64,000 nucleotides of DNA from Porphyrobacter sp. (GTDB taxonomy: Bacteria; Pseudomonadota; Alphaproteobacteria; Sphingomonadales; Sphingomonadaceae). Made by a program: the position numbers and the translations under genes. Of the stretch, positions 10,881-19,369 are shown piece by piece. The notes beneath the pieces were generated by a model. That model worked only from the letters and a program-made list of their open reading frames with translations. It made no database searches and was not told where the DNA came from. The stretch is from contig WGLN01000014.1 of assembly GCA_016125555.1 (NCBI GenBank), forward strand, positions 1-64,000, in the 5' to 3' direction. The number at the start of each line of letters is the position of its first letter. Position 1 is the stretch's first letter.

Positions 10881-10985
10881 TTGCGCACCCGCCTCCGCGG
10901 GTGCGTCCTCGGCGCTGTTCCTCCCCCGGATCAAGTCCGGGGTCCGGGCGCCTGCGGGCGGCCTTGCAGGTGTGCTTTGCACGTC
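10881..10985 (+). repeat. Dispersed stop-codon-associated hairpin repeat, copy 1
   Basis: Begins two bases after the dehydrogenase stop. Arms CGCACCCGC (10884-10892) and GCGGGTGCG (10897-10905) pair perfectly over a 4-base loop. They are followed by the core TCCTCGGCGCTGTTCCTCC, a second perfect hairpin CCCCGGA/TCCGGGG (10924-10942), and a GGCGCCTGCGGGCGG tract. The same arrangement recurs near 15.4 kb, 21.65 kb and, without the first hairpin, at 33.8 kb. No gene is credible here. Confidence 0.75.
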
Positions 10986-11057
10986 TGCGCCTTCGGCTTC
11001 GACTCCGGCCTTGCGATCGCTGCGCGACCGTTGCAGCACGCTCGCGCGAACTCGTGC

Positions 11058-11579
11058 CTAGATCCTCTCGCTCACCTTGATGGCGATGCGGCAGCCCAGC
11101 CGGATCGCGCCGGCGAGCAGCGGATAGGCGGGCGCGCGCTCGGCCCCGCTGGCGAGCGCGGCGTCGCGATGTTCGCGCTCGTCCTCGCGGAAGGCCTCGA
11201 TCATCCCGGCCAGTTCGGGGTCGGAGCCGGTCGCGGCGAGCCGTTCGAGCTGCTCGGAATAGTGCTTGTCGATCTCTTCCTCGACCGCCGCAGTGCAAGC
11301 CATCGCCGCCTCGGGCCCAAGCAAAGCGGTGCCCGCCCCCAGTGCATAGCCCGCCGCCGACCAGAAGGGGTGCAGCGCCGTCGGGCGCACCCCGCGCTCG
11401 ATCAGCAGCGCGTCGAACTTGGCGCGGTGTTCCTTTTCCTGCTCGGCCATGTGGCGGATTTCCGCCGAATGCGGCCCGCGGTCCCCCATCACCGCGAGCT
11501 GGCCTTCGTAGATGCGGGTCGCGCCGAATTCGCCGGCCTGGTCGACCCGGATCATGCGGTGGAGTTCGTCGCGTTCCAT
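11058..11579 (-). CDS. coq7: 3-demethoxyubiquinol hydroxylase (COQ7 family)
   Basis: 173 residues, the usual length for the bacterial COQ7 form. It catalyses the last ring hydroxylation of ubiquinone synthesis at the membrane. Di-iron ligands lie in four helices: DQAGEFGA (~13-20), EQEKEH (~46-51), the AVEEEIDKHY segment, and EDEREH near the C-terminus. The ATG at 11579 has a GGGAG site eight bases upstream; the longer open frame above it belongs to dsbB in another frame. It is the last gene of the proA-to-coq7 minus-strand series, 23 bases after dsbB. Confidence 0.95.
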   Translation of the reverse strand: MERDELHRMIRVDQAGEFGATRIYEGQLAVMGDRGPHSAEIRHMAEQEKEHRAKFDALLIERGVRPTALHPFWSAAGYALGAGTALLGPEAAMACTAAVEEEIDKHYSEQLERLAATGSDPELAGMIEAFREDEREHRDAALASGAERAPAYPLLAGAIRLGCRIAIKVSERI

Positions 11580-11602
11580 GGAGGGTGCTCCCTTCGTCTT
11601 TC

Positions 11603-12052
11603 CTACTTCCTGTACGCGCTCACTAGCACAATGGCTGCGCCGAGGGTGGAGGAAATCAGGAAATTGAACCCCGCGAGCGATATGCCAAGGAGGGTCCAGG
11701 CGGGAACGTCGCAGCGCACCTGCACGGCGGAGAAGTCCATCAGGTCGACATTGCCGGTGGGAGCGGCGCAGGCGGTGATCCCTTCCCACCAGCCATATTC
11801 GACCCCGGCATGGAAGCCGCCGATCAGGCCCGAGACGAGAATCGCCAGCCCCGCGAGACCGGTCCAGACCCTGGCCGGCGGCGCGATGAAGGCGAGCGCG
11901 CCGAGGCCGAGCGCGACGAAGTGCGGATAGCGTTGCCACCAGCACATCTCGCAGGGGTGCAGGCCGAAGCCGTATTGCGCCACGTAGACCGCGCCGAGCA
12001 GCGCGGCCGGAACCAGCACGGCCGCCAGCCGCGCCTTGCCGAAGCTGTCCAT
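11603..12052 (-). CDS. dsbB: DsbB-family disulfide bond formation protein
   Basis: 149 residues with four membrane helices (about 10-28, 43-60, 65-82 and 122-146). The quinone-side pair is C34-E-M-C37, and the periplasmic loop carries C95 and C114, the two redox pairs expected of DsbB-type quinone reductases. WWQRYPH after the CxxC is the usual quinone-binding arginine region. The protein passes electrons from periplasmic thiol oxidases to ubiquinone, which fits its position between ctpA and the ubiquinone gene coq7. The ribosome-binding site AGGGG lies in the 10-base gap after ctpA. It resembles the shorter DsbB-like group rather than enterobacterial DsbB. Confidence 0.92.
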   Translation of the reverse strand: MDSFGKARLAAVLVPAALLGAVYVAQYGFGLHPCEMCWWQRYPHFVALGLGALAFIAPPARVWTGLAGLAILVSGLIGGFHAGVEYGWWEGITACAAPTGNVDLMDFSAVQVRCDVPAWTLLGISLAGFNFLISSTLGAAIVLVSAYRK

Positions 12053-12062
12053 TCGGGCGCCC

Positions 12063-13421
12063 CTAGTTCTTGGAGGCGCGCGGCGCAGGCCTCAGCGCCA
12101 CGGTGCTCTTGGTGGTGCGGCGCAGCGTCTCGAGCGCGTAGTGCAGCTGGAAGTCCTCGATCCCCTCGTCCTTGAGCTCGGCGGCGGTCAGCTTGAAGCG
12201 CGGATCGACGTTCTTGTCGGTCTCCAGCTCCTCGTCCTTGATGCCGATTTCGTTGACGAGGTGGCCGCGCAGGTCGCTCTCGCGGGTCTGGTACTTCTCG
12301 CGCAGCGCCAGGTCGGGGTCGGAAAGCTGCGGCACCGCGATGTCGGGCTTGATACCGCCTTCCTGCACCGAACGGCCCGAGGGCGTGTAATAGCGCGCGG
12401 TGGTGAGCTTGAGCGCGGCATCGGGGCCGAGCGGCAGCAGCGACTGGACCGAACCCTTGCCGAAGCTCCGCTCGCCCATGATCAGAGCGCGGCGATGATC
12501 CTGCAGCGCGCCTGCGACGATCTCCGAGGCCGAGGCCGAGCCGGCGTTGATCAGCACGATCAGCGGCACACCTTCGGCCATGTCGCCGCGATACTTGGTC
12601 TCGGCATCGTAAAGGATCGTCTCGCCACGCGCGCGGCCGCGCTGGCTGACGATCCGCCCGTCGGTGAGGAACAGGTCGGCGAGCGCCACCGATTCGTCGA
12701 GGCTCCCGCCCGGGTTGTTGCGCAGGTCCAGGACCAGCCCGTTGATGCGCCCGGCGGCCTGCTTGCGCAGGTCCTGGTAGGCCTTGAACACGTCGGCGCC
12801 GACATCGGCGGAGAACTCGTTGACGGTGATCACGCCGACATTGCCCGAATCGAGCTCCGAGGTCACCGGCTCGAGCTCGATCACCCCGCGGGTGACATCC
12901 ACCTCGAGCGGCTCGTCGCGGCCCGGGCGGTAGATCGTCAGCTTGATCGAGGAACCCGAGGGCCCGCGCATCTGCGCCACCGCGTCATCGAGGCTGCCGC
13001 CGTAGATCAGCTTGCCATCGAGATGGGTGATGAAATCGCCGGCCTTGATGCCCGCCTTGTCGGCCGGGCTGCCCTTGAAGGGCGAAACCACCTTGACCGC
13101 GCCATCCTCGAGCACGACCGACAGGCCGAGCCCCGAATAATTGCCGTCGATCATGGTTTCGAGCCGCTGCAGGTCGCTGCCGTCGAGATAAGCCGAGTGC
13201 GGGTCGAGCGCGGCCAGCATCCCGTCGATCGCGCCGCGGATCAGCACGTCGTCGTCGACCGGCTCGACATAGCTCGCCTTGACGCGCTGGAACACGGCGA
13301 AGAGCTTGGCGAACTCGGGCGCGGCGCGGCCATCGACCTCGGCCATGGTGGCTGTGGTGGCGGGAATCAGCGCCACCGCGGTGACAAGCGCGGCGCTGCG
13401 CAGGAGTGGGGCGAATTTCAT
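12063..13421 (-). CDS. ctpA: Carboxy-terminal processing protease, S41 family
   Basis: 452 residues. N-terminal signal sequence (residues 1-27), S41 cap region (34-80), PDZ domain (~85-165) and protease core (~195-350). The catalytic serine is S297 in GSASASE and the general base K322 in SFGKGS. The LDLRNNPGG segment (231-239) is the family hallmark. It cleaves C-terminal tails of periplasmic proteins. It follows the EnvC-like M23 protein, a pairing common in alphaproteobacteria that links it to cell-envelope remodelling. The C-terminal ~60 residues (ARPAPRASKN at the end) are not conserved in any motif I recognise. Confidence 0.96.
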   Translation of the reverse strand: MKFAPLLRSAALVTAVALIPATTATMAEVDGRAAPEFAKLFAVFQRVKASYVEPVDDDVLIRGAIDGMLAALDPHSAYLDGSDLQRLETMIDGNYSGLGLSVVLEDGAVKVVSPFKGSPADKAGIKAGDFITHLDGKLIYGGSLDDAVAQMRGPSGSSIKLTIYRPGRDEPLEVDVTRGVIELEPVTSELDSGNVGVITVNEFSADVGADVFKAYQDLRKQAAGRINGLVLDLRNNPGGSLDESVALADLFLTDGRIVSQRGRARGETILYDAETKYRGDMAEGVPLIVLINAGSASASEIVAGALQDHRRALIMGERSFGKGSVQSLLPLGPDAALKLTTARYYTPSGRSVQEGGIKPDIAVPQLSDPDLALREKYQTRESDLRGHLVNEIGIKDEELETDKNVDPRFKLTAAELKDEGIEDFQLHYALETLRRTTKSTVALRPAPRASKN

Positions 13422-13532
13422 GGGATGTGCAAGGCTCCTTCGGAACGCGAATGTATAGGCTTCGCGGGCTTAACGCCAGATGAGAGCGCAACCGCGGGCG
13501 GCACGTCGCGGCGCGGGACAGGCGGGCGCGGC

Positions 13533-14765
13533 TCAGCGCAGGAACTGGAGCGGGTTGACCGCCGCTCCGTCGCGCCTGAGCTCGAAGCTGACCGGTGCCC
13601 CGCGCCCGCCCGCGACCCCGATCGGGCTGCCGCCGATGACGGCATCGCCGACCGCCGCATCGACCCGCGCGAGGCCAGTGACGAGACTGGTCCACCCGCC
13701 GGCGTGCTCGATGATGACGATTTGCCCGAAGCCGCGATAGGGCCCGGCGAAGGCGATCCGCCCGTCGGCGGGGGCAACCACCTGGGCACCCGGTGCCGGG
13801 GCGAGTGTGACCCCGGTGCTGGCGAGGCCGCTGGGGCGCTTCGCCCCGAAGCCGAGCAGCGTGCGCCCGTCGACCGGCAGCTGGAAGCCCGCGGGCGGCG
13901 GCGGGCTGGCAGCGGCAGACGGCGGGGCGACGGGCTCCGGCGGGATCGCGGCGGCGAGGTTCTCGGGGCGCAGCACCGGGCCGGGCAGCGCGGCCAGTTC
14001 GCGCCGCAGCGTCGCCACCTGGTCGAGCCGCGCCACCAGGCCGTCGAGATCGCGCGCCTCCTCGGCCAGTGCGAGCGCACGCTCCGCCTCGCGCGAGGCC
14101 GCGCCGCGCGCGGTGCGCGATGCGAGTCGCTGGCGGTTCTCCAGCGCGGCGAGTTCGCTGCGGCGGGCGCGCAAGGTGCTCTCCCCGTCGCGCAGTTCGG
14201 CAAGCGTGCGCGCCGCCTCGTCCTCGAGCGCGCGCCCGCGGGCGAGTTCGGCCCTCAGCGCCGCGGTGCGCGCACGGATTGCGGGCACCGCGCTGCCAAG
14301 CACGGCGCGCACATGGACCACGTCCTTCAGCGAGCCCGGCTGCAAGGCCGACAAGGCGAGCGGACGGCGCGCGGCGGTCTGCAATGCGGCGGCGAGGCGG
14401 GCGGTGGGCTCCTGCTTCTTCGCAAGGCGCGCGGTCAGCGCGGCGCGCTCGGAGCGCACCAGCGACAGGCGTGCATCGGCGACCGCGATGTCGGCTTCGG
14501 CCTGCTGGATGCGCGCGGCGAGCGCGGCGGCCTCGCGTGCGGTGCGGGTCGCGGCCTCGGTCGCGGCCTCGGCCTCGCGGCTGAGGCGCGCGGCGCGCTG
14601 CCGGGCAAGTTCGCTCTCGCGCGCGGCCCGGGCGAGCTGGGCCTCGGCCTGCTCGGGTTCGAGAGGCAGGACGGCGCGCGCGGCCTCGCTCTCCGGCGCC
14701 GCCACGAGCAGCGCGGCGCCGAGTGCGGCGGCAGCGAGGAGCGCGAGGATGGCCGGGCGGGTCAT
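13533..14765 (-). CDS. EnvC-like murein hydrolase activator (coiled coil plus LytM/M23 domain)
   Basis: 410 residues from the ATG at 14765, which has an AGGG site six bases upstream and lies 4 bases after rlmH. An alternative in-frame start at 14801 would overlap rlmH. The protein has a signal peptide (~1-30), a long alanine/arginine-rich coiled coil (~35-260), a proline-rich linker, and a C-terminal LytM domain. The LytM metal-binding residues are not intact: no HxxxD or HxH motif is seen in VDGRTLLGFGAKRP or VSFELRRDG. This points to a regulator of amidases, as in EnvC, rather than an active peptidase. It is placed before ctpA. Confidence 0.88.
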   Translation of the reverse strand: MTRPAILALLAAAALGAALLVAAPESEAARAVLPLEPEQAEAQLARAARESELARQRAARLSREAEAATEAATRTAREAAALAARIQQAEADIAVADARLSLVRSERAALTARLAKKQEPTARLAAALQTAARRPLALSALQPGSLKDVVHVRAVLGSAVPAIRARTAALRAELARGRALEDEAARTLAELRDGESTLRARRSELAALENRQRLASRTARGAASREAERALALAEEARDLDGLVARLDQVATLRRELAALPGPVLRPENLAAAIPPEPVAPPSAAASPPPPAGFQLPVDGRTLLGFGAKRPSGLASTGVTLAPAPGAQVVAPADGRIAFAGPYRGFGQIVIIEHAGGWTSLVTGLARVDAAVGDAVIGGSPIGVAGGRGAPVSFELRRDGAAVNPLQFLR

Positions 14766-14769
14766 GACG

Positions 14770-15195
14770 TCACCCTGCCCGATGATAGGGATGTCCGGCA
14801 AGGATCGTGGTGGCGCGGTAGAGCTGTTCGAGCAGCATCGCCCGGGCCATCATGTGCGGCCAGGTCGCCGGGCCGAAGGCGAGCAGCAGGTCGGCCGAGG
14901 CGCGCTCGGTTTCGGAATGGCCGTCCGCCGCGCCGATCAGGAAGCGGGTTTCGCGCACCCCCTCGTCGCGCCACTTGCCGAGCAGGGCGGCGAAATCCTC
15001 GGAAGTCAGTGCCTTGCCGCGCTCGTCGAGCAGCACCGTGCGGCACGGGGTGAGCGGATCGGCGGCCTTGCCCGCGCCGGTGTCGGGCCATTCGGTGAGC
15101 TTCACCGGCCAGGTGAGGCGCTTGGCATAGCGGTCCACCAGCTCGCCCTCCGGCGAACGCCCGATCTTCCCGCGCGCGATGATGTGGAGAAGGAT
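14770..15195 (-). CDS. rlmH: 23S rRNA (pseudouridine1915-N3)-methyltransferase RlmH, apparently starting at ATC
   Basis: 141 residues, a SPOUT methyltransferase acting on helix 69 of 70S ribosomes. Family motifs present: [28 protein letters not shown] and the terminal HPYHRAG. The conserved N-terminus [22 protein letters not shown] is encoded, but there is no ATG, GTG or TTG before it; the frame is closed by TGA at 15209-15211. An ATC sits exactly where homologues start, seven bases after a strong AAGGA. The only standard start, GTG at 15138, would delete the first 19 conserved residues. I therefore place the start at ATC, a rare but known initiation class. The split of long motifs here is for reading only. 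Confidence 0.85.
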   Translation of the reverse strand: MLLHIIARGKIGRSPEGELVDRYAKRLTWPVKLTEWPDTGAGKAADPLTPCRTVLLDERGKALTSEDFAALLGKWRDEGVRETRFLIGAADGHSETERASADLLLAFGPATWPHMMARAMLLEQLYRATTILAGHPYHRAG

Positions 15196-15229
15196 AGGCG
15201 ATTCCTTTTTCTCTCACGGCACAAGGCTT

Positions 15230-15421
15230 CGCCTTGGCCTCCGAGGGGGCGGCCTACCGGCCGGCGGGCGGTCGCCCTTGCGACCCCTGCGGGGCCGAGA
15301 GTTTTGCCAAACGGCACGCGGAGCGGGCCGCGAGGCCACGCGGCCGAGCCGCAGGTGCTTTGCCGCGCAGCGGCAGAAACAGCACCGAGGACGTGCCCGC
15401 GGACGCGGGCACGCAAACAGG
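15230..15421 (-). repeat. Dispersed stop-codon-associated hairpin repeat, copy 2 (extended)
   Basis: This gap lies downstream of rsfS and upstream of rlmH, read on the minus strand. The first hairpin has arms CGTGCCCGC (15392-15400) and GCGGGCACG (15405-15413) on the plus strand, with 4 unpaired bases. On the minus strand it is followed by GTCCTCGGTGCTGTTTCTGC, the same core as copy 1. A further GC-rich palindromic tract with TCGCCCTTGCG (around 15270) is shared with copy 4 near 33.86 kb. The stretch 15196-15229 holds the rlmH ribosome-binding region. No gene is supported. Confidence 0.7.
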
Positions 15422-15447
15422 AAAAAGCCTCAGGCCCTGCCTGAGGC
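15422..15447 (-). terminator. Intrinsic terminator overlapping the rsfS stop codon
   Basis: On the minus strand GCCTCAGG (15447-15440), a 5-base loop, CCTGAGGC (15434-15427) and five Ts (15426-15422). The stem is perfect over 8 bp and includes the last codons and TGA of rsfS. It would separate proA-nadD-rsfS from rlmH and the genes after it. Confidence 0.8.
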
Positions 15448-15855
15448 GGCCGCGTCGCTTCCCTCGAAGGACCACATCCGCTCGAGATTGTAGAAGCTGC
15501 GCACTTCGGGGCGGAACAGGTGGACGACCACGTCGCCCGCGTCGATCAGCACCCAGTCGGCGGCGGGCAGGCCCTCGACGCGCACCGGGCCGTGGCCGGC
15601 CTGCTTGATCTTCTCGGCGAGCTTCTGCGCCATCGCAGCGACCTGACGGGTTGAGCGGCCGCTGGCGATCACCATGTGATCGGCGATCGAGCTCTTCCCG
15701 GCGAGCGGGATGGTGACGATCTCCTGCGCCTGGTCGTCGTCGAGCTGTTCGAGCACCAGCCGGTGCAGCGCATGGTCATCCATGGCGGACTGCGCGAGCG
15801 CCTGCGCCGCCGTGACGGCGCCGAGCGGAAGGGAAGCGACAAGGGCCTCGTTCAT
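15430..15855 (-). CDS. rsfS: Ribosome silencing factor RsfS
   Basis: 141 residues from ATG 15855. A TTG two codons upstream (15861) is better spaced from a GGAGAG site and may be the true start. RsfS/Iojap-type proteins bind uL14 and block subunit joining in starvation. Seen motifs: LDDDQAQEIVTIPLAGKSSIADHMVIASGRS (given as the family core, split at IADHMV), HGPVRVEG, DWVLIDAGDVVVHLF and the RSFYNLERMW end. It lies between nadD and rlmH, the usual genomic setting of rsfS. Confidence 0.95.
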   Translation of the reverse strand: MNEALVASLPLGAVTAAQALAQSAMDDHALHRLVLEQLDDDQAQEIVTIPLAGKSSIADHMVIASGRSTRQVAAMAQKLAEKIKQAGHGPVRVEGLPAADWVLIDAGDVVVHLFRPEVRSFYNLERMWSFEGSDAAASGRA

Positions 15856-15945
15856 GGGCAATCGGGTCTCTCCAGAGTGCGGGGCGATGCGGGCTGACAG
15901 GACGCAGTGGGCGGGGCGAACGGGCCGAAACGCGGATGGTGCGTC

Positions 15946-16614
15946 TCATGCCTCCTCCCATTCCCGGATGCGGCGGAATGTCAGTCGGTCGCGCAGCGGC
16001 ACATCGCGTTCCTTGCCGAGAAGGTCCTCGGCCCATCCGGCACGGGCGCGGCGGATCGCCGTGGCCGAGCGGTGATCGGGATCGAAACGCAATAACACCA
16101 GGGCCGGTGCGCTCCATTGCCCCCGTTTCCTCAAGCTGGCAGCGGGCACACGGTAGCGCCTGAGCCAGGCCATGGCGGGGCTCGTCATGGCCTTGGCATC
16201 ATAGCCGGGGCGGGCGATGACCGCAATCGGCATTGTCCGCGCGATCCTCCGCCAGCCGCGCCAGAGGTGGAACTGGGCGAGATTGTCGGCGCCCATCAGC
16301 CACACGAAGCGCCGTTTCGGATAGCGGCGGGTGAGCTTGGTCAGGGTGTCCACGGTGTAGCGGGTGTCGAGATCGAGCTCGATCGCGCTGGGCACGATGG
16401 GCGCGCGTCGGGCCATCGTCTCGGCGGAGCGCAGCCGCGCCTTGAGCCGCGCCATGCCGTCCTGCGGCTTGAGCGGATTGCCCGGCGAGACCAGCCACCA
16501 CACCTCGTCGAGCCCGAGCGCGTGCGCCGCGAACAGGCTGATGCGGCGATGCCCGCCATGCGCGGGGTTGAAGCTGCCCCCCAGCAGCCCCGTGGTGACC
16601 GGGCGTGATCGCAA
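15946..16614 (-). CDS. nadD: Nicotinate-nucleotide adenylyltransferase
   Basis: 222 residues. It makes deamido-NAD from nicotinate mononucleotide and ATP. Nucleotidyltransferase motifs GGSFNPAHGGH (12-22) and SATAIR near the C-terminus are present, with VWLMGADNLAQFHLW between. The start is TTG at 16614: a TAG lies two codons upstream in frame and no ATG or GTG precedes the GGSFNP motif. The GAGG at the end of proA, 17 bases away, is poorly spaced, so initiation may be weak or coupled to proA, which ends 18 bases upstream. It is followed by rsfS. Confidence 0.94.
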   Translation of the reverse strand: MRSRPVTTGLLGGSFNPAHGGHRRISLFAAHALGLDEVWWLVSPGNPLKPQDGMARLKARLRSAETMARRAPIVPSAIELDLDTRYTVDTLTKLTRRYPKRRFVWLMGADNLAQFHLWRGWRRIARTMPIAVIARPGYDAKAMTSPAMAWLRRYRVPAASLRKRGQWSAPALVLLRFDPDHRSATAIRRARAGWAEDLLGKERDVPLRDRLTFRRIREWEEA

Positions 16615-16632
16615 GCGCTAGGCTTTCGTGCC

Positions 16633-17922
16633 TCAGGGCCGGGTCTGGCCGGTCCCGCGCACCTGCCACTTGTAGGTGGTCAGCCCCTCGAGCGCGACCG
16701 GACCGCGCGCGTGGAGGCGTCCGGTGGCGATGCCGATTTCCGCGCCGAGCCCGAACTCGCCCCCGTCGGCGAATTGCGAGGAGGCGTTGTGCATCACGAT
16801 GGCGCTGTCGACCTCTCCGAGGAAGCGTTCGGCGGCGGCCTCGTCCGACGTCACGATGGCATCGGTGTGCCCCGAGGAATGGCGCGCGATGTGTTCGAGC
16901 GCGGCGTCTAGCCCGTCGACCATCGCCACCGAGAGCACCGCGTCGAGATATTCGGTGTCCCAGTCGTTGGCGCTCGCCGGGATGACGCGCGCATCGAGCG
17001 CGCGGATGCGTTCGTCGCCGCGCACCTCGCAGCCCTTGTCGATCAGCGCGGCGACCAGGCCGGCGGCGTCGGGGAAATCGGCGTCGATCAGCAGCGTCTC
17101 CATCGCCCCGCAGATGCCGGTGCGGCGCAGCTTGGCGTTGAGCGCGATGTCGCGCGCCATCCCTGCGTCGGCGGCGGCGTGGACATAGGTGTGGCAGATG
17201 CCGTCGAGGTGGGCGAGCACGGGGACCCGCGCATCGGCCTGCACCCGCGCGACGAGGCTCTTGCCCCCGCGCGGCACGATCATGTCGATGAGGCCGGCCG
17301 CGGCGAGCATCGCGCCCACCGCCGCGCGATCCTGCGTCGGGATCAGCTGCACCGCCTCTGCCGGCACCCCACCTTCCGCCAGCCCCTCGGCAAGCGCGGC
17401 GTGGATCGCGCGATTCGAATGGACCGCCTCGCTCCCGCCGCGCAGCAGCGCAGCGTTCCCGGCGCGCACGCACAGCGCGGCGGCATCGGCGGTGACGTTG
17501 GGCCGGCTTTCGTAGATGATCCCGATCGTGCCGATCGGCACGCGGATGCGCTGGAAGGCCAGGCCGTTGGGGCGCTCGCTGCGGTCGATCACCTGCCCGA
17601 CGGGATCGGGCAGGTCGGCGACCGCGCGCACCGCGGCGGCGATCCCGGCGAGCCGCGCCTCGTCGAGCGCCAGCCGATCGAGCATCGCCTTGGCGAGCCC
17701 GCGCGCCTCGCCGGCGGCGAGGTCTTCGGCATTGGCCTCGAGAATCGCGTCCGCCGAGGCCTCGAGCCGGTCGGCGGCCTTGTGGAGCGCGGCGGCGCGC
17801 GCTTCGCTCGACATGGCGGCAAGGCGGCGCTGCGCCGCGCGCGCGGCCCGCGCGAGGCCGTTCACCAGCGCCTCGGGATCGGGGGTTTCGGAAAGGGTCT
17901 GCACGCTTGCTGTCTGGGTCAT
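16633..17922 (-). CDS. proA: Glutamate-5-semialdehyde dehydrogenase (gamma-glutamyl phosphate reductase)
   Basis: 429 residues, full family length. It reduces gamma-glutamyl phosphate to the semialdehyde in proline synthesis. The active-site cysteine lies in RRTGICGAMETLL. VPIGTIGIIYESRPNVT and VPRGGKSLV are typical ProA segments. ATG 17922 is used; a longer frame upstream to 18444 runs through the divergent promoter region and is unlikely to be coding. It is the first gene of the minus-strand series with nadD and rsfS. No proB is visible in the window. Confidence 0.96.
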   Translation of the reverse strand: MTQTASVQTLSETPDPEALVNGLARAARAAQRRLAAMSSEARAAALHKAADRLEASADAILEANAEDLAAGEARGLAKAMLDRLALDEARLAGIAAAVRAVADLPDPVGQVIDRSERPNGLAFQRIRVPIGTIGIIYESRPNVTADAAALCVRAGNAALLRGGSEAVHSNRAIHAALAEGLAEGGVPAEAVQLIPTQDRAAVGAMLAAAGLIDMIVPRGGKSLVARVQADARVPVLAHLDGICHTYVHAAADAGMARDIALNAKLRRTGICGAMETLLIDADFPDAAGLVAALIDKGCEVRGDERIRALDARVIPASANDWDTEYLDAVLSVAMVDGLDAALEHIARHSSGHTDAIVTSDEAAAERFLGEVDSAIVMHNASSQFADGGEFGLGAEIGIATGRLHARGPVALEGLTTYKWQVRGTGQTRP

Positions 17923-18190
17923 GGGGCGTCTCTTAGCAGCCGCGCCGCCCGCTGTCAGGCCCATGCGCCGCGCAGGGCCCGGCGCCACGGCACGAATCGG
18001 GAACAGATGATGCGTTGCTACGCAATTTCCCGCAAGCGGCGCGGGCGGGTGTGGAAGATGGCTCCGACATGAACCACTCGCCGCGATTCCGCATCGCTTC
18101 ACCCCTCGCCGGACTGGCGCGGTTAGACCGTTAAGACCCGCGCTGATAGCGACCCATGTGTGGGGCATAGATAAACAAATCGGGGCCGCA

Positions 18191-19369
18191 GTGTCAGAAC
18201 AGTCTTCCGCGCACCGGTGGAGCGAGCGTGTCCGCTCGTGGTTCACCGACCGCGAATTCTTCATGCGCTCGCAAGGGCAGGTGCGCTTCATCAAGGTGAG
18301 CGCGAAGCTGCAGATGCGGCTCGCCGCGGCGGTGTTCGCGGTGGTGCTGGTGTGGCTCGCCAGCCTGGCGGTGATGGCTTGGGGCCAATACCGCGCCGAA
18401 TCCGATCTCGCCGCCTTCGCCGACAAGCGCGCCCGCGTCGCCAAGAGCGAGGAGCGGCTCGAAGCCTATGGCAGCGACCTCGACCGGGTGGTCGGCGATC
18501 TCAAGCAGCGCCAGGACTTCCTCGAGGAAATGGCGCAGATGCTCCCCGATGACGTGGTGGCCGAGGGCGCCGAGGGGACCGTCACCGACTCGAGCGCCGA
18601 AGCCGCCAAGACGGTCGAAAAGGTCGGCCAATACATCCCGCAGGCGCGCGGCCTGGCCGAAGTCGAGGCGCGCCAGCTCGCGCTGGTCGAGCGGCTCACC
18701 CGCTTCGCCGATGCCCGTGCGCGCCGCGCCGAGGCGGCGATGCGCAAGCTCAACCTCGATCCGAAGGCACTGACCCGCAAGGCGCAGGCCGGCATGGGCG
18801 GTCCCTTCGAGGCCTTCGCCGGTTCCGACAAGGGCGAACTCGACCCGCGGTTCGAGCGGCTCGGTCTCAGCCTTGCACGCATGGCCGTGCTCGAACGCGC
18901 GCTCGATGGCATCCCGCAGGTCGTGCCGGCCACGGCGCAGAGCATCACCTCGGGCTTCGGCTACCGCCGCGACCCCTTCAACGGCCGCGCGGCGATGCAC
19001 GCCGGGATCGACTTCCGCGGCCCGGTCGGCTCGCCGATCTTCGCCGCCGCAGATGGCCGCGTCACCTGGGCGGGCCGTCGCGGCGGCTATGGCAATGCGG
19101 TCGAGATCACCCATGCCAACGGCTTGATGACCCGCTATGCCCACCTCTCGCGAATCGACGTCAAGGTCGGTCAGCTGGTCAAGGCCGGCGAGACGGTCGG
19201 CGGACTCGGCAGCACCGGCCGTTCGACCGGCCCGCACCTCCATTTCGAGGTCCGCATCAACAATCGCGCGATCAATCCGCGCCCCTTCCTGGAGACAGCC
19301 CCCGATGTTCTCAAAGAAGTCCGCCGCAGCCGAGCCGGTCACAGTGCCGTCGCCGGCGCGGCCCAGTAG
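18191..19369 (+). CDS. Membrane-anchored M23 (LytM) peptidoglycan endopeptidase
   Basis: About 392 residues from a GTG at 18191; another GTG at 18158 would add 11 residues, and neither has a strong ribosome-binding site. A single membrane helix (~42-64, LAAAVFAVVLVWLASLAVMA) is followed by a periplasmic coiled coil (~75-210) and a LytM domain with intact zinc ligands: H and D in MHAGIDF, H in RYAHLS and HLHF. It should cut peptide cross-links in murein. Its 3' end overlaps the bactofilin gene by 65 bases. This bactofilin-M23 pairing is known from cell-shape systems (CcmA with Csd peptidases in Helicobacter), so a shape or localised wall-growth role is inferred. Confidence 0.9.
   Translation: MSEQSSAHRWSERVRSWFTDREFFMRSQGQVRFIKVSAKLQMRLAAAVFAVVLVWLASLAVMAWGQYRAESDLAAFADKRARVAKSEERLEAYGSDLDRVVGDLKQRQDFLEEMAQMLPDDVVAEGAEGTVTDSSAEAAKTVEKVGQYIPQARGLAEVEARQLALVERLTRFADARARRAEAAMRKLNLDPKALTRKAQAGMGGPFEAFAGSDKGELDPRFERLGLSLARMAVLERALDGIPQVVPATAQSITSGFGYRRDPFNGRAAMHAGIDFRGPVGSPIFAAADGRVTWAGRRGGYGNAVEITHANGLMTRYAHLSRIDVKVGQLVKAGETVGGLGSTGRSTGPHLHFEVRINNRAINPRPFLETAPDVLKEVRRSRAGHSAVAGAAQ

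Noticed and set aside
13533-14765. Active M23 peptidase call for the EnvC-like protein
   Set aside because: The zinc-binding HxxxD and HxH motifs are absent from the LytM domain, so it was called an activator instead.
12036-15053. 1005-residue open frame antisense to ctpA, the EnvC-like gene and rlmH
   Set aside because: No recognisable domain; the opposite strand is fully explained by three named genes.
17923-18444. N-terminal extension of proA by 174 residues
   Set aside because: It would cover the divergent promoter region and the start of the M23 gene, and ProA families begin near ATG 17922.
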